Positions 29,101-36,827 of a stretch of 64,000 nt of DNA are shown one piece after another. Below the pieces are notes generated by a model. That model was not told where the DNA came from and searched no databases. It was given only the letters and a program-made list of their open reading frames with translations. The DNA comes from Flavobacterium sp. W4I14. Lineage in GTDB: Bacteria > Bacteroidota > Bacteroidia > Sphingobacteriales > Sphingobacteriaceae. The DNA lies in NCBI GenBank assembly GCA_030817875.1, contig JAUSZU010000001.1, forward strand, positions 3,596,001 to 3,660,000. The letters are read 5' to 3'. A program made the position numbers and the translations under genes. Position 1 is the first letter of the stretch, and every line of letters starts with the position of its first letter.

Positions 29101-29370
29101 CTGAATTTTAAATTTTCCAGTTCCGTCTGTAGTGACGCCTGTGCTGGTACCTTTAACTTTAATACTGGCACCAACCACGGTTTCACCTTTTTCGTCGGTT
29201 ACTGTTCCGGTAACGGTAGTTTGCTCCTGGGCACTAAGTTGAAAGGAAAGTAAGATTAAGGTGATGGAAGTAAAAATAGCGGAGAGGACTTTACGTTTCA
29301 AAAACATTTTTTGAAGCGGGTACCAATCCAGGCAGACAAAGCCGCCGTAAGAGAATAAACTTCTTTTCAT
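26167..29370 (-). CDS. SusC/RagA-family TonB-dependent glycan transporter
   Basis: The 1067-residue outer-membrane barrel imports oligosaccharides with energy from TonB. In order it has a signal peptide (LLSFQLSAQ), a carboxypeptidase-regulatory-like domain (TGTVTDEKGETVVGASIKVK), a TonB box region (LSEVVVVGYNTQKK), the plug (GSTVSTGLAGKLPGVSFR, VLKDASAAIYGSRAANGVI) and a 22-strand barrel ending FNIGLKLTL. The start at 29370 gives 21 extra residues before a second start at 29307 (MFLKRKVLSA), which begins the obvious signal helix; the true start could be either. A plausible promoter is not clear. It is the first gene of the locus, divergent from the sensor/regulator pair. Confidence 0.93.
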   Translation of the reverse strand: MKRSLFSYGGFVCLDWYPLQKMFLKRKVLSAIFTSITLILLSFQLSAQEQTTVTGTVTDEKGETVVGASIKVKGTSTGVTTDGTGKFKIQVADKNATLIFIYVGYTNQEVALAGRTQVNVKLKPSDNDLSEVVVVGYNTQKKEAITGAISSISSKDLEKVHGGSTVSTGLAGKLPGVSFRMPDGRPGSSANIQIRNMGNPLYVIDGIQQDAGQFNNISPNDIETISVLKDASAAIYGSRAANGVILVTTKRGKNSTRNTFTVDAYTGWQNWVRFPETTDAYTWMLGKATAELNANGKTDITQVELDKWKAGTEYGYQSQNWKDIIIAPNAPQSSVNLSASGGTDKVNYYFSATRLDQKGVYGTEREFDFNRTNIQSNIEAKITDRFKVGMLINGRIESRDQPGVPGGDDYFAARFALLRNRPTEQAYANGNPNYPNDIGHNTEQFAVQSKALTGYWKSDWRVLQTNLSASYDTPIKGLEIKGLYSYYIADNIINGHEYTYNVYTYHPETGVYEEKVGSSNPYRERRNEKIYTNTYQLQANYNRTFGKHTVGGVLVAERLDRFRTYTFQHAVPQTNLLPVLQFADMDGQNFADIQEEEARIGYVARLNYNYDNKYYLELSGRRDASWKFAPDRRVGYFPSASIGWRITQEQFMKSLLGESTILNDLKLRASYGVLGDDDLGIDPFAYLTGYRYNAGTAILDGKSITTSRDKGPVINNLTWFKSKIADVGLDFTMFNNKLTGTADYFYRKRSGLKAIKNDVVVPIELGYQLPAENLESDAQYGAEFALNYRDKIGEFNYNVGGNISISRRKFLDQYKPRYGNSWDNYRNSQNQRYTDIFWGYEVTGQFQNVDEINNYKVNIDGKGNRSLLPGDLIYKDQNGDGVIDGLDERPIGYTTTGQPNVMFGFTIGGSYKNFDFTADFSGGALYSWNQNWEQRWAFQNGGALLQNFADDSWHRNDPFNLNSPWVAGKYPAIRFNDRDHSNNNRNSTFWLHNVRYLRARTLEIGYTIPKRWAEKIKIQNARVYVNGYNLFSLDNLSDYGVDPEIADDNGLQYPQNKFFNIGLKLTL

Positions 29371-29571
29371 ATGGGTTAGATATTTGGTTAGTTATAGAAG
29401 TAAATGGTTTTAGTTCGATTTAATTCTTTTCAAAGATTCGGTTTTTAGCTTTTCAGAGGGATACGCATTTGTATCAATCTTTCTTCATTTTGTCTCGATT
29501 TGTATTGAAGGAGTATTGTTTAGCCACGGAAACTCAGAAACACGGAAAATGGCGCTCAATGCGTCATCCTG

Positions 29572-30421
29572 AGTTCTGCTCAGGATCTTAAGCAACAGTT
29601 TTTTTTGGAAACGATAGGGCTGGTACATTTAGGTTAGAGAAGCCCTGCTATCACTCCAAGTCCTCACTCATGCTTCGTTCCGGGCTTTACGTTTTATCAG
29701 GTTTATTTAATGCAGGCCTGTAGTGCTATAGAAATCAAACTTTGCAGATTTTTTACGCTGGGCTTCGCGTTAGGGATTGTAAGGGGTCAGTACCGATCTT
29801 TCATCGGTACCTGACATTTATTATCAATAATTTATACGATATATCATTGATTACTGAAATGGATGATCTTTGGTTACATGTTGGGAGGTATCGTCATCTC
29901 GACCGTAGTGGAGAGATCTTTTAACATAGTTCAAAGATTTCTCCATTCCACTGTGTTCCAGTCGAAATGACGATCAATTTAGAAATTTGTCATCGATAGT
30001 TCTGCTCAGGATCTTAAGCAACAGTTTTTTTTTGGAAATGATAGGGCCGGTACATTTAGGTTAAAGAAGCCCTGCTATCACTCCAAGTCCTCTCCCGATA
30101 GAAAAAATCGGGATCCGGGCTTTACGTTTTATCAGGATTATTTAACGCAGGCCTGTAGTGCTATTGAAATCAGACTTTGCAGATTTTTTACGCTGGGCTT
30201 CGCGTTAGGGATTGTAAGGGTTCAGTACCGATCCTTCATCGGTACCGGAGCGAAGCGCAGCCCTGAAAAGCCCGCCCCCTTTCCCGTTTTTCACGGGATT
30301 GGGAAACGCCCAGATTAATTTGAAATTCGCAATTGACAGTTTTATTGCGTTACCGATATGCTGCTTAGGTGACTGTTCTTTTTTGGAAACGATAGGGCTG
30401 GTACATTTAGGTTAGAGAAGC
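29572..30421. repeat. Tandem ~240-base intergenic repeat with a palindrome between copies
   Basis: Two copies, 29572-29811 and 29998-30246, share most of their length, including a block beginning CCCTGCTATCACTCC, then TTTACGTTTTATCAGG, TTTGCAGATTTTTTACGCTG and GGGATTGTAAGGG, and both end in the hairpin GTACCGATC/ATCGGTACC. A third, partial copy lies at 30371-30421. The middle of each copy differs (CACTCATGCTTCGTT against CCCGATAGAAAAAATCGGG). A 81-base palindromic repeat (29892-29972) separates the first two. The 1.2-kb gap between susC and the sensor gene contains little else apart from this and a promoter element. Confidence 0.75.
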
Positions 30422-30523
30422 ACAAATAATATAATTTGCCCGGCAGCGCAAAACCGATCTGTCTCAATCTTTCTACTTATCCGCTCAAATTCAATTTAGC
30501 CTGAAAGCAAAGCATTTCTTTAA

Positions 30524-30531
30524 TATATTTG
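30524..30531 (+). promoter_or_regulatory. Promoter -7 element for the sensor kinase gene
   Basis: TATATTTG fits TAnnTTTG and ends 20 bases before the TTG start at 30552. It supports that start, because an earlier ATG at 30532 leads only to a seven-codon peptide in another frame. Confidence 0.45.
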
Positions 30532-30551
30532 ATGCAGCTGACCAAGATATC

Positions 30552-33500
30552 TTGAAAAAACTCTTCATCTTTTTATGCCTTTTGTTTTCGGTGCACCTGC
30601 TGTGGGCACAACCTTATTATTTCAGGCATTATCAGGTAGAAAACGGACTTTCTAACAATACTGCCTTTTGTAGTGTGCAGGATGGTAACGGTTTTATGTG
30701 GTTTGGCACAAAAGATGGCTTAAACCGATTTGATGGTTATTCTTTTAAAACCTACCGCCACGACCCAGAGCAGCCTGGCAGTTTAGGCAACGATTTAATC
30801 TATGTACTTCACCACGATCGGGAGCAAACACTTTGGGTAGGTACCAACAGCGGCGTGTACCAATACAATCCGGCAAAAGAAAGTTTCAGCATCATCAAAG
30901 AAACCAAAGGGATGCGGATTATAGATCTTGCCAGCGATCAGCGTGGAAATTTATGGATCTTGTCTTCATTCAAAATATACCTATATCAAAAGCGCAGTAA
31001 GAAAGTACAGGCTTTCACCCATAATGCACCTTTCGATGCTTCTCTGGTAACGGTTTTAAAAGATGGCAGTGTATGGATCAGTACCGGAGAGGGAACTCTC
31101 GAAAAATACAATCCCAATACGAATAATTTTCAGCGCTTTAACATCAACGGTAAAAATGCAAAAATAGAATACGGCTGGGTATCCAGAATTGCAGAAACCG
31201 AAAATGGAAATTTACTGGTTGGCACCACCAATCAGGGGGTTAAGCTCTTCAATCCTGTTACTTTAGCATCGAAAAACATACTCCGGTTAAACGACGACCA
31301 GACGCCAATTTTTGTCCGGGATATCAAAAAAACAGGCCCTCATGAGTTTTGGATTGCCACCGAATCGGGCATTTACATTTATAATGATAAAAGTGGAGCG
31401 ATTATCCACATCAAAAAACAATACAATAACGATTATTCTTTAAGCGATAATGCGGTTTATACCATTTGCCTTGACCGTGAAGGAGGCGTTTGGACGGGCA
31501 CCTATTTTGGCGGCGTAAATTACTATTCGAGCCATACTTCACTGTTTACCAAATACTTTCCGCAAAAAGGTACAAACTCGATCAGTGGAAGCGATATAAG
31601 GGAAATTACCAGGGATAGAAATGGAAATTTCTGGATCGGTACGGAAGATGCCGGGCTGAATAAACTTGATGTAAAAACAGGAATTTTTAAACACTTCTTA
31701 CCCGATGGAAAACCCGGAAGCATTGCCTATTCCAATATCCACGGCTTATTGGTTGATGGAGACAAACTATGGATTGGCACTTTCGAACACGGACTGGATG
31801 TTTTAGACCTGAAAACAGAAAAGGTAATTAAACATTACCAGGCAGGCGTTGGAAATGCCTTACGCACCAATTTTATTGTTACTTTCTGTAAAACACGGTC
31901 TGGTGAAATTTTAGTGGGGACCATTAATGGGATTTACCGCTATAACCGCAAACGCGATGATTTTGAACCTGTTGCCGGCCTCCCGTTTATCTTTTACTAT
32001 TCGATTATTGAAGATAGCAAGGGTAATATCTGGGCAGGCAGTTTTAATGATGGTTTATTTCAGTTTAACTTATCCAAACCAGACTATGTGAACTACCGAA
32101 ATAATCCGACGGATGCGAAAAGTTTAAGTCATAACACTGTAAATAGTGTTTTTGAAGACAGTAAACAATGCATTTGGGTAACCACAGACGGTGGCGGACT
32201 TTGCAGGTTTGACCATAAAACGCATCAATTTAAGCCTTATGGCATAAAAAATGGCTTTCCAAGCAATTACCTTTTCCGCATTGAAGAAGATGCCGCAAAT
32301 AAGTTCTGGATTAGTAGTACCAGAGGACTTATCCATTTTGACCCATCCACGGGTTTAAACAAAACCTATACTAAAGCCAACGGATTGCTTACCGATCAGT
32401 TCAACTACAGTTCTGCCTTTCAGGATGAGGATGGCCGAACCTATTTTGGGAGTGTAAAAGGGCTGGTCAGCTTCAATCCGGCCAACTTAAAAGCAACATC
32501 ATACGAAACTCCTGTATTTTTAACCGGATTTCAGATTAACAGTTCAGAAATCGGTTTAAATGGGGCAGATTCTGTTTCTGACAAATCGATCGTTTATGCC
32601 GATACCATAGCGCTTAACTACAACCAATCTTCTTTTAGTATCGATTTTGCGGCATTAAGTTATCTCTCGCCCGAAATGACAGAGTACGCCTATAAAATGA
32701 CGGGGCTTTATAAAAACTGGGAATATTTAAAAACCAACAGAAAAGTTTATTTTACCAAACTTGCTCCTGGGAATTATATTTTTGAAGTGAAAGCATTGGT
32801 TGAAGGTAGTAGTACCTGGAGCACCAAAAATGCGAAGTTACTGATCAAAATCCATCCTCCTTTTTACCTCAGCCCTATTGCCTATCTGCTTTATCTAATG
32901 GCGGCAGGTGGAATTATCTTCTTTCTGGTACGAAGTTACCACCGAAAAATCGCGTTAAAAAACAGCAGGCGGATGGAAGTTTTTGAGCATGAAAAACAAA
33001 AAGAAGTGTATCAGGCGAAAATCGAATTCTTTACCAATGTTGCCCACGAAATCAGAACACCACTCACACTAATTATCGGCCCGATGGAGAAACTGATTAA
33101 ACAGGCCGATGCCGTGCCGGCAATAGAAAAGAATTTACGGATTATGGGGCGGAATACTGATCGGTTGCTAAAATTGACCAATCAGTTACTGGACTTCAGA
33201 AAAACCGAAACCAGCGAATTTTCGTTAAACTTCGTAAAGGCCGATATTTCAGAAATCCTAAAAGATGTTTTTCTTCAGTTTCAACCCGCTGCAGAACAGC
33301 AAGACATTAAGTATAACCTTCATTTACCTGAGAAAAAACTCCATGCCTATATCGACGTTGAGGCTTTTTACAAAATGATCAGCAATTTGGTAGACAATGC
33401 CATTAAATATGGAAAAACCACGGTACAGATCAACTTATCGTTGCAGGAAGGCGATAAGTTTGCCGTGAGGGTAAAAAACGACGGATATAGGATACCCACT

Positions 33501-33722
33501 GAAATTAAGGACAAGATATTTGAACCTTTTTTTAGGGGCAAAGAAACCGAAATAAAGGCTGGAACGGGAATAGGTTTGTCGATTTCAAAATCGCTTGCTC
33601 AACTGCATAGCGGGGAGCTTTATTTAGATTTTAATGACCTTGATTTTAATATATTTGTATTAGAATTGCCTATCCATCAACTTATTGAATTTAACCTGAA
33701 CGGAAAATGGAAGAAATTGTAG
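30552..33722 (+). CDS. Periplasmic-sensing histidine kinase of the HTCS type, without its regulator
   Basis: The 1056-residue protein looks like the sensor half of a Bacteroidota hybrid two-component system. After a signal peptide (ending LLWAQ) come about 14 propeller-repeat segments (NGFMWFGTKDGLNRFDG), a Y_Y_Y domain near residues 700-765 (YAYKMTGLYKNWEYL), one membrane helix at about 775-795, then kinase domains with His832 in VAHEIRTP, the N box near MISNLVDNAIKYG and the G boxes near GTGIGLSISKSL. The start is a TTG, in the best position for the signal and promoter. It would sense an oligosaccharide in the periplasm and phosphorylate the response regulator encoded next. Confidence 0.9.
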   Translation: MKKLFIFLCLLFSVHLLWAQPYYFRHYQVENGLSNNTAFCSVQDGNGFMWFGTKDGLNRFDGYSFKTYRHDPEQPGSLGNDLIYVLHHDREQTLWVGTNSGVYQYNPAKESFSIIKETKGMRIIDLASDQRGNLWILSSFKIYLYQKRSKKVQAFTHNAPFDASLVTVLKDGSVWISTGEGTLEKYNPNTNNFQRFNINGKNAKIEYGWVSRIAETENGNLLVGTTNQGVKLFNPVTLASKNILRLNDDQTPIFVRDIKKTGPHEFWIATESGIYIYNDKSGAIIHIKKQYNNDYSLSDNAVYTICLDREGGVWTGTYFGGVNYYSSHTSLFTKYFPQKGTNSISGSDIREITRDRNGNFWIGTEDAGLNKLDVKTGIFKHFLPDGKPGSIAYSNIHGLLVDGDKLWIGTFEHGLDVLDLKTEKVIKHYQAGVGNALRTNFIVTFCKTRSGEILVGTINGIYRYNRKRDDFEPVAGLPFIFYYSIIEDSKGNIWAGSFNDGLFQFNLSKPDYVNYRNNPTDAKSLSHNTVNSVFEDSKQCIWVTTDGGGLCRFDHKTHQFKPYGIKNGFPSNYLFRIEEDAANKFWISSTRGLIHFDPSTGLNKTYTKANGLLTDQFNYSSAFQDEDGRTYFGSVKGLVSFNPANLKATSYETPVFLTGFQINSSEIGLNGADSVSDKSIVYADTIALNYNQSSFSIDFAALSYLSPEMTEYAYKMTGLYKNWEYLKTNRKVYFTKLAPGNYIFEVKALVEGSSTWSTKNAKLLIKIHPPFYLSPIAYLLYLMAAGGIIFFLVRSYHRKIALKNSRRMEVFEHEKQKEVYQAKIEFFTNVAHEIRTPLTLIIGPMEKLIKQADAVPAIEKNLRIMGRNTDRLLKLTNQLLDFRKTETSEFSLNFVKADISEILKDVFLQFQPAAEQQDIKYNLHLPEKKLHAYIDVEAFYKMISNLVDNAIKYGKTTVQINLSLQEGDKFAVRVKNDGYRIPTEIKDKIFEPFFRGKETEIKAGTGIGLSISKSLAQLHSGELYLDFNDLDFNIFVLELPIHQLIEFNLNGKWKKL

Positions 33723-34546
33723 GCAAGCTGACCATAAAAGATACTGAAGATATGGAAAGATCTGTAGTGTTACTGGTTGATGATAATGAAGATATCCTCG
33801 ATTTCATTTCAGATGATCTGGAAGAAAAGTACCATGTACTACAGGCCAGAAACGGTATAGAAGCATTAGAAATATTACAGCGTGAAATTGTTCAGCTCAT
33901 TATTAGCGATGTAATGATGCCAGAAATGGACGGTTTCGAATTTTGTGCGAAAGTAAAATCTACCTTAGAATTCAGCCATATTCCTGTTATCCTGCTTACC
34001 GCAAAAAATTCGTTGCAATCTAAAATTGAAGGTTTGGAACTGGGTGCTGATGCCTACGTAGAAAAGCCCTTTTCTCCGGAGTTTTTACAGGTACAGATTT
34101 CGAGCCTGATTAAAAACAGGAACAAGATCAAAGCATATTTCGCGAGCTCCCCCCTGCTCCACCTTAAAAGTATTGCTTATTCAAAGGCAGACGAACTGTT
34201 TTTAGAAAAATTACAGGATACCATTAACAAAAACATCAACAATCAGGATCTGGATGTAGAGCACCTGGCAGAAAAGATGAATATGAGCCGGCCAACCTTA
34301 TACCGGAAAATTAAATCCATTTCTAACCTTAGCCCCAATGAACTGATTAATTTGGCAAGGTTAAAAAAAGCGGCCGAGCTTTTAAATGAAGGGATACTAA
34401 AAATTTATGAAATCTCAGAAATGGTTGGTTATAGCTCTCAATCTCACTTTGGAAGAAACTTTGCCAAACAATTCGGCATGTCGCCAACCGATTATGTAAA
34501 CAGCAAAACTGTTGATAAAAAAAAAGCCTTAAAATCAAACAGTTAG
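33707..34546 (+). CDS. Response regulator with AraC-type DNA-binding domain
   Basis: The 279-residue protein has a receiver domain at about residues 20-140 (LLVDDNEDILDFISDDLEE, Asp68 in ISDVMMPEMDG, Lys120 in VEKPF) and an AraC/XylS helix-turn-helix at about 180-275 (NMSRPTLYRKIKSISNLSPNELI, then GYSSQSHFGRNFAKQFG). In the standard hybrid systems these modules form the C-terminus of the sensor; here they start 16 bases inside the end of the kinase gene, in another frame. The likely job is to activate the susC-susD locus on the opposite strand. The frame overlap makes translation coupling likely. Confidence 0.9.
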   Translation: MEEIVGKLTIKDTEDMERSVVLLVDDNEDILDFISDDLEEKYHVLQARNGIEALEILQREIVQLIISDVMMPEMDGFEFCAKVKSTLEFSHIPVILLTAKNSLQSKIEGLELGADAYVEKPFSPEFLQVQISSLIKNRNKIKAYFASSPLLHLKSIAYSKADELFLEKLQDTINKNINNQDLDVEHLAEKMNMSRPTLYRKIKSISNLSPNELINLARLKKAAELLNEGILKIYEISEMVGYSSQSHFGRNFAKQFGMSPTDYVNSKTVDKKKALKSNS

Positions 34547-34601
34547 CCATTGTTATTTTCTTAATTTTTTCGTAAATTGTCATAACCAAAATATAGAAGT
34601 T

Positions 34602-35048
34602 ATGAACATGCTTAAGAAAATCCAGATCTGGGGTGATCACCATCACCCAAAATGGTTAGACTATTTTAGAATCTTATTAGGCCTTATTTTAATTTGGAAG
34701 GGAATTGATTTTTACATCAATATGCCAGCCTTTAGTAATTTAATGAGGGGCGCTTTCTTAGGCACGGCTGTGAGCATTAGCCTACTGGCACACCTGATTA
34801 TTATGTTGCACCTAATTGGAGGATTAGCCATTACCCTGGGCACACATACCCGCGTATTCTGCCTGGTTAATTTACCAATACTGATCGGGGCGGTGTTCTT
34901 TGTGAATATTTCTGGTGGTATTTTTAAACCCTATTCAGAATTTTGGTTTTCGGTCTCGGTATTAATCGGACTTGTTTGTTTTGCAATTGAGGGAAATGGA
35001 ATTTTATCGGTAGACCGGGAAAAAATCTACCCTAAAGAGGCGCTTTAG
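34602..35048 (+). CDS. DoxX-like membrane protein
   Basis: The 148-residue protein has four membrane helices, at about residues 20-40, 55-78, 82-100 and 118-138, and the layout of small DoxX-like proteins: the opening HPKWLDYFRILLGLILIWKGI and a second helix with LLAHLIIMLHLIGGLAITLG. The DoxX group contains quinone-linked subunits and many poorly known membrane proteins, so no reaction is claimed. It lies 55 bases after the response-regulator gene on the same strand but is probably transcribed separately and is unrelated in function. Confidence 0.7.
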   Translation: MNMLKKIQIWGDHHHPKWLDYFRILLGLILIWKGIDFYINMPAFSNLMRGAFLGTAVSISLLAHLIIMLHLIGGLAITLGTHTRVFCLVNLPILIGAVFFVNISGGIFKPYSEFWFSVSVLIGLVCFAIEGNGILSVDREKIYPKEAL

Positions 35049-35184
35049 TTTAAACCTAAAGCCAAAATTGCAGCTAAAATGGCCTTTATTGGGCCTTTAT
35101 CTATTTTTTTGAAAGTTTTTATGCGGGCTAACTAAATGATTAGCAACGCTTAAAATATTTATGCAAATATTTGATTCGAAATCA

Positions 35185-35215
35185 TTTGCAGATTTGCTTC
35201 AAGTTCGTACTTTTG
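35185..35215 (+). promoter_or_regulatory. Promoter of tRNA-Ser
   Basis: TTTG at 35185-35188, 19 bases, then TACTTTTG at 35208-35215. Transcription would begin within a few bases of 35220, which is also the first base of the tRNA. Confidence 0.7.
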
Positions 35216-35219
35216 CAGC

Positions 35220-35306
35220 GGAGAGTTGGCAGAGTGGTCGATTGCGGCAGTCTTGAAAACTGTTGACTTGTTAAAGGGTCCGCGGGTTCGAATCCCCCAC
35301 TCTCCG
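35220..35306 (+). tRNA. tRNA-Ser (anticodon TGA)
   Basis: The acceptor stem GGAGAGT pairs with ACTCTCC at the 3' end, followed by a discriminator G at 35306; CCA is not encoded. The TpsiC arm GGGTTCGAATCCC and a long variable arm of the class II type are present, and the anticodon loop reads CTTGAAA with anticodon TGA. This reads serine UCA and, with wobble, other UCN codons. The 87-base length fits a class II serine tRNA. The 3' end is the likely target of the integrase encoded 250 bases downstream. Confidence 0.95.
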
Positions 35307-35330
35307 CTGAAATGGTTTCAAAAACCAAGA

Positions 35331-35364
35331 AAAGCCTGCAAATCGTATGATAGCAGGCTTTTTT
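35331..35364 (+). terminator. Rho-independent terminator after tRNA-Ser
   Basis: Nine-base stem AAAGCCTGC (35331-35339) and GCAGGCTTT (35353-35361), followed by T to 35364. Confidence 0.85.
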
Positions 35365-35408
35365 CATTTCCGGGACCCTACAAAACATGCATAAATTCGC
35401 ATAGTTCT

Positions 35409-35490
35409 GGTGAGTGATTCGGTGAGTAAAATGAAAAATTGAAATGACTCACCGAATTTGACATAAGAATCTGAACATCAACATGTTCAG
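35409..35490. promoter_or_regulatory. Inverted and direct repeats between tRNA-Ser and the integrase
   Basis: GGTGAGT occurs at 35409-35415 and 35421-35427. The longer arm ATTCGGTGAGT (35417-35427) is matched exactly by ACTCACCGAAT (35447-35457), and a separate palindrome CTGAACAT/ATGTTCAG occupies 35471-35490. Clustered repeats of this kind next to an attachment site are typical binding sites of integrase arms or excisionase. That role is inferred. Confidence 0.5.
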
Positions 35491-35502
35491 AGAGTATACA
35501 TC

Positions 35503-35533
35503 TTGACTTTTGGACACTTCAAAGCTAAATTTG
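35503..35533 (+). promoter_or_regulatory. Promoter of the integrase gene
   Basis: TTG at 35503-35505, 20 bases, then TAAATTTG at 35526-35533, which fits TAnnTTTG exactly. The leader to the ATG at 35556 would be short. Confidence 0.6.
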
Positions 35534-35555
35534 TTAACCATTAATGTGAGACATT

Positions 35556-36827
35556 ATGAAAACCAATTTCAGCTTGCTCTTCTATTTGAAGAAGTCAAAA
35601 AATTATCAGAATGGCCCTGTAGCCATTTACATGAGGATTACCGTTGATGGTAAAAGATCCGAAATCACCACAGGAAGATCTTGTGAACCGGAGAAATGGA
35701 TCGTTGCCTCCGGTCGGGCTAATGGAAAAAAAGAGGATTCAAAGTCCTTGAACGCCTACTTAACAGACCTACAGATGAAGGTTTATGAGGCGCACCGCCA
35801 GCTTACCCAACGAGACGAAATGATTACGGCGGACGCCATCCGCGACAGATTCCAGGGAAAAGAAGAGAAACAGACTACACTGATCGGGGTATTTCAGGAG
35901 CATAACCGTAAAGTGGAGATTCTGGTGGGAACCGAATATACCAAGGGAACGGCTCAAAGATACCGCACTTCCCTGAAACACACTGAAGATTTTTTACAAT
36001 GGAAATATTCCGTAAACGATATAGATCTCAAAAAGGTAAACCATGAGTTTATAACTGAGTATGATTTTTATTTACGCTCCGTCCGGAAATGCAACAACAA
36101 CTCCGCTGTAAAATACATGAAGAATTTCGGCAAAATCATCAGAATATGCCTTGCCAATGAATGGATGTCACTCAATCCTTTTTTGAATTATAAGAACAAA
36201 GTTAAACCAGTGGAGAGGGTGTGCTTAAACGAAGAGGAAATGGCTGTGCTAGCCCGCAAGCCCATGCTAAGTGAAAGGTTGGAACAGGTCAGGGATATAT
36301 TTCTTTTCTGCTGTTTTACCGGACTGTCTTACATAGACGTAAAGCAATTGAGAGAAACAGACATTTTACCGGGCATAGACGGTGAAAAGTGGATTTCGAT
36401 CAAAAGACAGAAAACCAATGTACCCTCGCGCATACCGTTACTGCCAATGGCCACATCATTGATTGAGCGCTACAAGAACCACATGACCCGCAATATCACA
36501 GGGATGATATTCCCAGTCTGCAGCAACCAAAAGATGAACAGTTACCTCAAGGAGATCTCAGATGTTTGCGGAATCAAGAAACAGATCACTTTCCATATTG
36601 CCAGACATACTTTCGCAACAACCGTTACGATGTTAAAGGGAGTGCCCATAGAGAGCGTATCCAAGATGCTTGGACATACCAATATCCGAACTACTCAGCA
36701 CTATGCCAAGATCCTAGATATCAAAGTGGGGGCAGATATGGCCAAATTAAAAGCGGAGAGCAATTATGAGCCTATAAACTTCAACCATAAAATTGTACGA
36801 ACCAAATCGTTTGGCCATGAAAGATAA
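35556..36827 (+). CDS. Tyrosine recombinase (integrase) of a mobilisable element
   Basis: The 423-residue protein catalyses site-specific recombination between the element and the chromosomal tRNA-Ser. It has a SAM-like N-terminal core-binding domain (residues 100-200, with the segment QRYRTSLKHTEDFLQWKY) and a catalytic domain with HIARHTFATTV, GHTNIRTTQHYA, whose final tyrosine is the nucleophile, and an active-site lysine region in RQKTNVPSR. The first catalytic arginine is replaced by serine in CFTGLSYIDVKQL, as seen in the Bacteroides transposon integrases of the IntDOT type. It is the first gene of the element and slightly overlaps the next gene. Confidence 0.93.
   Translation: MKTNFSLLFYLKKSKNYQNGPVAIYMRITVDGKRSEITTGRSCEPEKWIVASGRANGKKEDSKSLNAYLTDLQMKVYEAHRQLTQRDEMITADAIRDRFQGKEEKQTTLIGVFQEHNRKVEILVGTEYTKGTAQRYRTSLKHTEDFLQWKYSVNDIDLKKVNHEFITEYDFYLRSVRKCNNNSAVKYMKNFGKIIRICLANEWMSLNPFLNYKNKVKPVERVCLNEEEMAVLARKPMLSERLEQVRDIFLFCCFTGLSYIDVKQLRETDILPGIDGEKWISIKRQKTNVPSRIPLLPMATSLIERYKNHMTRNITGMIFPVCSNQKMNSYLKEISDVCGIKKQITFHIARHTFATTVTMLKGVPIESVSKMLGHTNIRTTQHYAKILDIKVGADMAKLKAESNYEPINFNHKIVRTKSFGHER

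Noticed and set aside
35226..35417. 63-residue frame overlapping tRNA-Ser
   Set aside because: It reads through the tRNA and its terminator, so it is a chance frame.
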